From: Methanoregula sp.
Lineage (GTDB): Archaea; Halobacteriota; Methanomicrobia; Methanomicrobiales; Methanospirillaceae
Direction of reading: 5' to 3'
Length of the DNA stretch: 64,000 nt
Assembly (NCBI GenBank): GCA_030694985.1
Contig: JAUYTV010000037.1
Coordinates: 124,001 to 188,000 of the forward strand
Part shown: piece by piece, positions 60,123-64,000 of the stretch
Layout: each line of letters starts with the position of its first letter
Position numbering within the stretch: position 1 is the first letter of the stretch
Position numbers and translations under genes: made by a program
Notes under the pieces: generated by a model
Databases searched by the model: none
What the model saw: the letters and a program-made list of their open reading frames with translations, nothing else
Told to the model about the DNA's origin: nothing

Positions 60123-61487
60123 TTACTTTCGCCGGGCCCGCACCAGAGGAGAGCACCGGTCAAAAAATCCCGCAATAAACGGTGCGAAATCCACATGCCA
60201 GCATTCCGATCCCTTCTGGAGTTCCCAGCCGTTTGCAAGCACCTGCCGGACATGCTTTCCTAATCTAACCTGTAACAGGGTTTCTGATTTGAGCAAATCC
60301 TCAACCCGGGTAAATTCGCGGGGCACTTCCATCTCATATTTCCCTTCATTGATGTAGGGCCCCGGCAAGGGAGAGACCACATGTTTTTTTCGGAACTTTT
60401 CTGCATTGGTCCGGTTCCAGAGCGGGGGTCCCGTATGTATGCGGACATTTGGGAGTACTCTTACCAGCAGTTCCATTAAAAACATGCACCGTTCCTTTTC
60501 CATCGTATAGTGAGCGTGATGAACGGCAAACCCGTTCCGGTCGAGATGCTCAGCAATCGCAGTCATGCTTCGCTTCAGCTGCGGGACAATGACTTCTTCA
60601 ATGTAAGGTGGCGTGGTAAACGTGATCGCATAGAGCCATGTACCCCGCTTTGCCAGAAGTTCAGTAAGCTCATCTTTTGTTATTGTTTGTGCAGGAGGTA
60701 TCAAAAAGTATTTTTCTGCGGGATCTTCGAGGTATCCCCCGGCAAGTTCCATAAACTCCACCATCCGGTCAAGCGACATTGCCGCTGCTACATTTCTTCG
60801 CGGATCAACCGGGTCGATGACAATGAGCGGCTCATCAAACTCTTTTGCCCCATGATGTTCCGGATCAATGATCATATGCGGATGCCACTCTGCTGTGGCT
60901 TTCAGGAGCGGGGTAAACCCGCCATAGTAGAGCACCAGCAGCTCACAGAGATAGCCGGAGAACCCCTCGGTCATCTGGTCGGAGCCATAGATGCCCCCGG
61001 CTTTTGTGAACCGCTTTAAGAGGAGTACGTCATCGATCAGGCCATTGATCTTATCTGTGATGTAACGGGTGTGAAACGGCGTGCGGTCAACTGCGCTCTG
61101 GATCTTTGTTGCGCTGTCCACATTGTAGCAGGGCACAAGGTCAACATCCACGTCATCGATGACCGCATTGATATACGGGTGCTCGGCGTATTTTTCGTGA
61201 AACGATTTCGAGAACTCCAATGCAATCGTTCGTGCAAGGGAGAGTCCCTCCTCTTCAAGCTGCTCGCGGGAGAGGCTGACATCAAAGAGCATGAAGACAT
61301 CGAGATCCCGGTCCCCTCTTACCCATGTATTACGGGCAATCGATCCCACAACCATTCCCTTTGCCTTCCCGCTCTTTGCAACTGCATCCAGCAGGCGTTT
61401 TGCAATGCCGCAGACATGCTCGCGCTCGCCAAGTGTCGGGCGGAGGTTTGCAAGAACCTTATCTTCGAGTGCGAGCCGGGTTACCAT
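60123..61487 (-). CDS. cca: CCA-adding tRNA nucleotidyltransferase (archaeal class I)
   Basis: GMVVGSIARNTWVRGDRDLDVFMLFDVS, DVDLVPCYNV. Confidence 0.96.
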   Translation of the reverse strand: MVTRLALEDKVLANLRPTLGEREHVCGIAKRLLDAVAKSGKAKGMVVGSIARNTWVRGDRDLDVFMLFDVSLSREQLEEEGLSLARTIALEFSKSFHEKYAEHPYINAVIDDVDVDLVPCYNVDSATKIQSAVDRTPFHTRYITDKINGLIDDVLLLKRFTKAGGIYGSDQMTEGFSGYLCELLVLYYGGFTPLLKATAEWHPHMIIDPEHHGAKEFDEPLIVIDPVDPRRNVAAAMSLDRMVEFMELAGGYLEDPAEKYFLIPPAQTITKDELTELLAKRGTWLYAITFTTPPYIEEVIVPQLKRSMTAIAEHLDRNGFAVHHAHYTMEKERCMFLMELLVRVLPNVRIHTGPPLWNRTNAEKFRKKHVVSPLPGPYINEGKYEMEVPREFTRVEDLLKSETLLQVRLGKHVRQVLANGWELQKGSECWHVDFAPFIAGFFDRCSPLVRARRK

Positions 61488-62020
61488 GTTATCTCCAGCA
61501 GATCTTCATAGACCGGTCCTTGTGGTGTCAGGGTGCTCTTCTTTAATTTCAGGCCGCTGATCGTGCAACTCCCGAATTTCCTGTTGTCGAGCTGGCTGAT
61601 AGCTGCAAAGAGTGATGGATCGGGATATTTGACCCGCGCGACAGTTGCATGGGGAGTAAACCTGCGCGTCTCGCGGGCAAATCCCAGGGGAAAAAGGGCA
61701 TCTTCAATGAGCTTGAAAATCTGCCCGGATTCCCCATTATCTTCGATAGCGCACCAGATCGTATGCGGGCGTGACGGGTTATTGACGGTAATTTTTTGGG
61801 CAGTTGCTAAAAATGGAGTAGCCCGCACCGTGCTGAGTGCCTCCATCACAGCCGGAATCTTCTGATCAGTTACCTCGCCAAGAAATTTTGCGGTAATGTG
61901 GATGAGTGCAGGTTCAACAAATGTGAGGCGCGCCTGGCACCCGCGCAGCACACCCTGCGCTATACGTAACTGCTCTTTAATCTCTGATGATAGTTCCAGT
62001 GCAACAAATGCCCGTACCAT
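61481..62020 (-). CDS. thpR: RNA 2',3'-cyclic phosphodiesterase (2H family)
   Basis: MVRAFVALELSSEIKEQL, HITAKFLGEV, FTPHATVARVK. Confidence 0.93.
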   Translation of the reverse strand: MVRAFVALELSSEIKEQLRIAQGVLRGCQARLTFVEPALIHITAKFLGEVTDQKIPAVMEALSTVRATPFLATAQKITVNNPSRPHTIWCAIEDNGESGQIFKLIEDALFPLGFARETRRFTPHATVARVKYPDPSLFAAISQLDNRKFGSCTISGLKLKKSTLTPQGPVYEDLLEITW

Positions 62021-62181
62021 TTCAAGGTACTATTATTCTATTCCTCTACAAATGGTGATCGTTTTTTTTGATTTGTTTTGGTTTTGGTCTATTTTTTGCC
62101 AAAAAAACCTGCATGCACAAACCATGATTTTTTTATTCACATAATACCAAATGGATATCTGACAGTGTGAGGGTATTTTTT

Positions 62182-62451
62182 ATGCCAGAAATTCCGCAAT
62201 TGATTGTATATACGCTTGAATATTGCCCGAACTGCGACCTCTTAAAAGGGTTTTTGAAAACGGGCGGTTATGCTTTTCTGGAACGCGATCTTTCAACTGC
62301 GGAGTCCTTAACCGAGCTGCGGATGAACGGGGTCTTTGTAAATGAAGCTCCTGTCCTGCAGAAGAACGATGACTTCTTCACCTCTGATGTGCTCTTCCCC
62401 TCCGGTAAACTGGATGGTGCACAGATAACCAAGCTGATCGCGGGTGGATGA
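62182..62451 (+). CDS. Glutaredoxin-like protein
   Basis: QLIVYTLEYCPNCDLLKGFLKTGGYAFLERDLSTAESLTELRMNGVFVNEAPVL; CPNC redox motif. Confidence 0.88.
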   Translation: MPEIPQLIVYTLEYCPNCDLLKGFLKTGGYAFLERDLSTAESLTELRMNGVFVNEAPVLQKNDDFFTSDVLFPSGKLDGAQITKLIAGG

Positions 62452-64000
62452 TGGTTGCCCATAAAGAGACCCGCCAGCAGACCATCTTTGGCGCGTATGC
62501 CCCGGCACTTCCCCCGGTGCGGACGAGCGATGGGCATATCATCGAGTGGAACCGTGACCGGATCGTCCGCCAGATCGTAGAAGAGACCAAACTTGTCGAG
62601 ACCTTTTATGGGTACGAAGGTGCAGATGAGGCCACCGCGCAGGAGATCGCACGCGATGTGGAACACAAAATAAAGAGCATGGGGCTTAAGTCCCTTTCCG
62701 GCCCCCTCATACGGGAAATTGTGAACATTACCCTGCTTGAAAAGGGGATGATACAATACCGGAACGTTTCAACCCGTGTAGGTACTCCGGTGTATGATGC
62801 CCACATGATTGATGTGGGCAAGGGATTTGAAGCGCATGATAATGCAAACCTGCAGGAGAATGCCGAGACCAGCCACAAGAAAAAGGCAGATAAGATCTCT
62901 AAAGAACAGTACCTGCTCCAGCTGCCCCCTGCCCTTGCTGACTATCACTTGTCTGGTGAGATGCACATCCATGATCTGGAATACTTCGGAACACGCCCGT
63001 TCTGCCAGGACTGGGACCTGCGCTACTTCTTCTATTACGGTCTGATGCCGGATGGTACCGGAACGAAAGCTTCGGTTGCGGGCCCGGCAAAGCGTGCGGA
63101 GGTTGCCATCCTCCACGCCGTCAAGGCACTGGGTTCAGCCCAGACCAATTTTGCAGGTGGACAGGGTTATTACAACTTTTTAACATTCCTCGCCCCCTTT
63201 GTCGAGGGCATGTCCTACGAAGAGATCAAACAACTTGTGCAGATGTTTGTGTACGAGATGACACAGATGATGGTTGCCCGTGGCGGCCAGCTCGTGTTTT
63301 CCTCTATCCAGCTCACGCCCGGCGTCCCCACACTCTGGCAGGACAAACCCTGTGTCTATAAGGGCAAGGTCTGGGACGGGAAATCTGCACCCAGACGTAC
63401 CTATGGCGAGTTCGAGCGCGAGGTGCGCCTGCTCTTCAAAGCAACCATGGAAGTGATGCTGGAAGGCGATTACTGGGGCAAACCCTTCAACTTTCCCAAA
63501 CCCGAGATCAGCATAGAACCAGAGTTCATGACGGAACGTGAGGAGTTCAACAAAAAGAATCCCGATCTCCCCACCTACCAGGAACTTTACCTGTTGACCT
63601 TTGAACTGGCATCTAAGTTTGGCACACCCTACTATGACAACCAACTCCCTGTCTACAGGGGCGCGGGCAAGGGCATCTCCTGCTACCAGTGCTGCGCCTA
63701 CCAGTTCTCGGCAGTTGCAGAAGAAGATTCAGATTTTGATAAGAAACTCATCTTTGAAGATGGCAAGCATTTCTCGATGGGGTCATGGCAGGTAGTATCG
63801 GTCAACTGCCCAAGGGCTGCGTATAATGCGGAGGGGGACGATGCCCGCCTCTTTGCCGAGTTAAAAAAACTCATGGATGTGTCAATTGAGATCTTCAAGA
63901 TCAAGCGCCGCTGGATGGACAACATCCGTGGAAACGGGCGGATGCCGTTTGCCATGCAGCGCCCCAAGGATCCCAACACAGGTGAGCGCGGGGCAGTAGC
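62448..64000 (+). CDS. nrdD: Anaerobic (class III) ribonucleoside-triphosphate reductase, partial at right edge
   Basis: Manual translation MMVAHKETRQQTIFGAYAPALPPV...GEMHIHDLEYFGTRPFCQDWDLRYF...GAGKGISCYQCCAYQFSA...; no stop within window so absent from the ORF track. Confidence 0.93.
   Translation, partial: MMVAHKETRQQTIFGAYAPALPPVRTSDGHIIEWNRDRIVRQIVEETKLVETFYGYEGADEATAQEIARDVEHKIKSMGLKSLSGPLIREIVNITLLEKGMIQYRNVSTRVGTPVYDAHMIDVGKGFEAHDNANLQENAETSHKKKADKISKEQYLLQLPPALADYHLSGEMHIHDLEYFGTRPFCQDWDLRYFFYYGLMPDGTGTKASVAGPAKRAEVAILHAVKALGSAQTNFAGGQGYYNFLTFLAPFVEGMSYEEIKQLVQMFVYEMTQMMVARGGQLVFSSIQLTPGVPTLWQDKPCVYKGKVWDGKSAPRRTYGEFEREVRLLFKATMEVMLEGDYWGKPFNFPKPEISIEPEFMTEREEFNKKNPDLPTYQELYLLTFELASKFGTPYYDNQLPVYRGAGKGISCYQCCAYQFSAVAEEDSDFDKKLIFEDGKHFSMGSWQVVSVNCPRAAYNAEGDDARLFAELKKLMDVSIEIFKIKRRWMDNIRGNGRMPFAMQRPKDPNTGERGAV

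Overview
The window looks like chromosomal DNA from a methanogenic euryarchaeon. Split rpoB'/B'' and rpoA'/A'', G1P dehydrogenase, DUF473 and UPF0058 support this; a Methanomicrobiales / Methanoregula-like source is my inference. Housekeeping blocks: rpoH-B''-B'-A'-A''-rpl30e-nusA; aif2a-nop10-PAC2; rps27e-rpl44e; GINS-priS; proS; cca-thpR; egsA; elp3; and a glutaredoxin-nrdD pair running off the right edge. Three tRNAs were folded by hand: Arg-TCT, Lys-TTT and Pro-GGG. The most interesting region is about 30.4-45.6 kb. There katG (catalase-peroxidase) is the first gene of an overlapping gene string with the alternative heme pathway genes ahbD-ahbA-ahbB-ahbC. It is flanked by an ABC exporter-like cassette, a membrane-anchored SOUL heme-binding protein, a PPOX flavoprotein, a DUF4405 putative di-heme membrane protein, an MsrP-like molybdopterin protein without a twin-arginine signal, and a peroxiredoxin. 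Other observations: an apparent non-AUG/GUG/UUG start for rpoB'', a roadblock + tandem receiver-domain operon divergent from minD, a five-zinc-ribbon protein cut by the left edge, a tandemly duplicated lipoprotein, AbrB/RelE toxin-antitoxin genes, and a small cluster of inverted repeats at 44.7-45.0 kb. No CRISPR array, rRNA operon, intact transposase or prophage was seen. Family names come from reading the translations; no database search was run.
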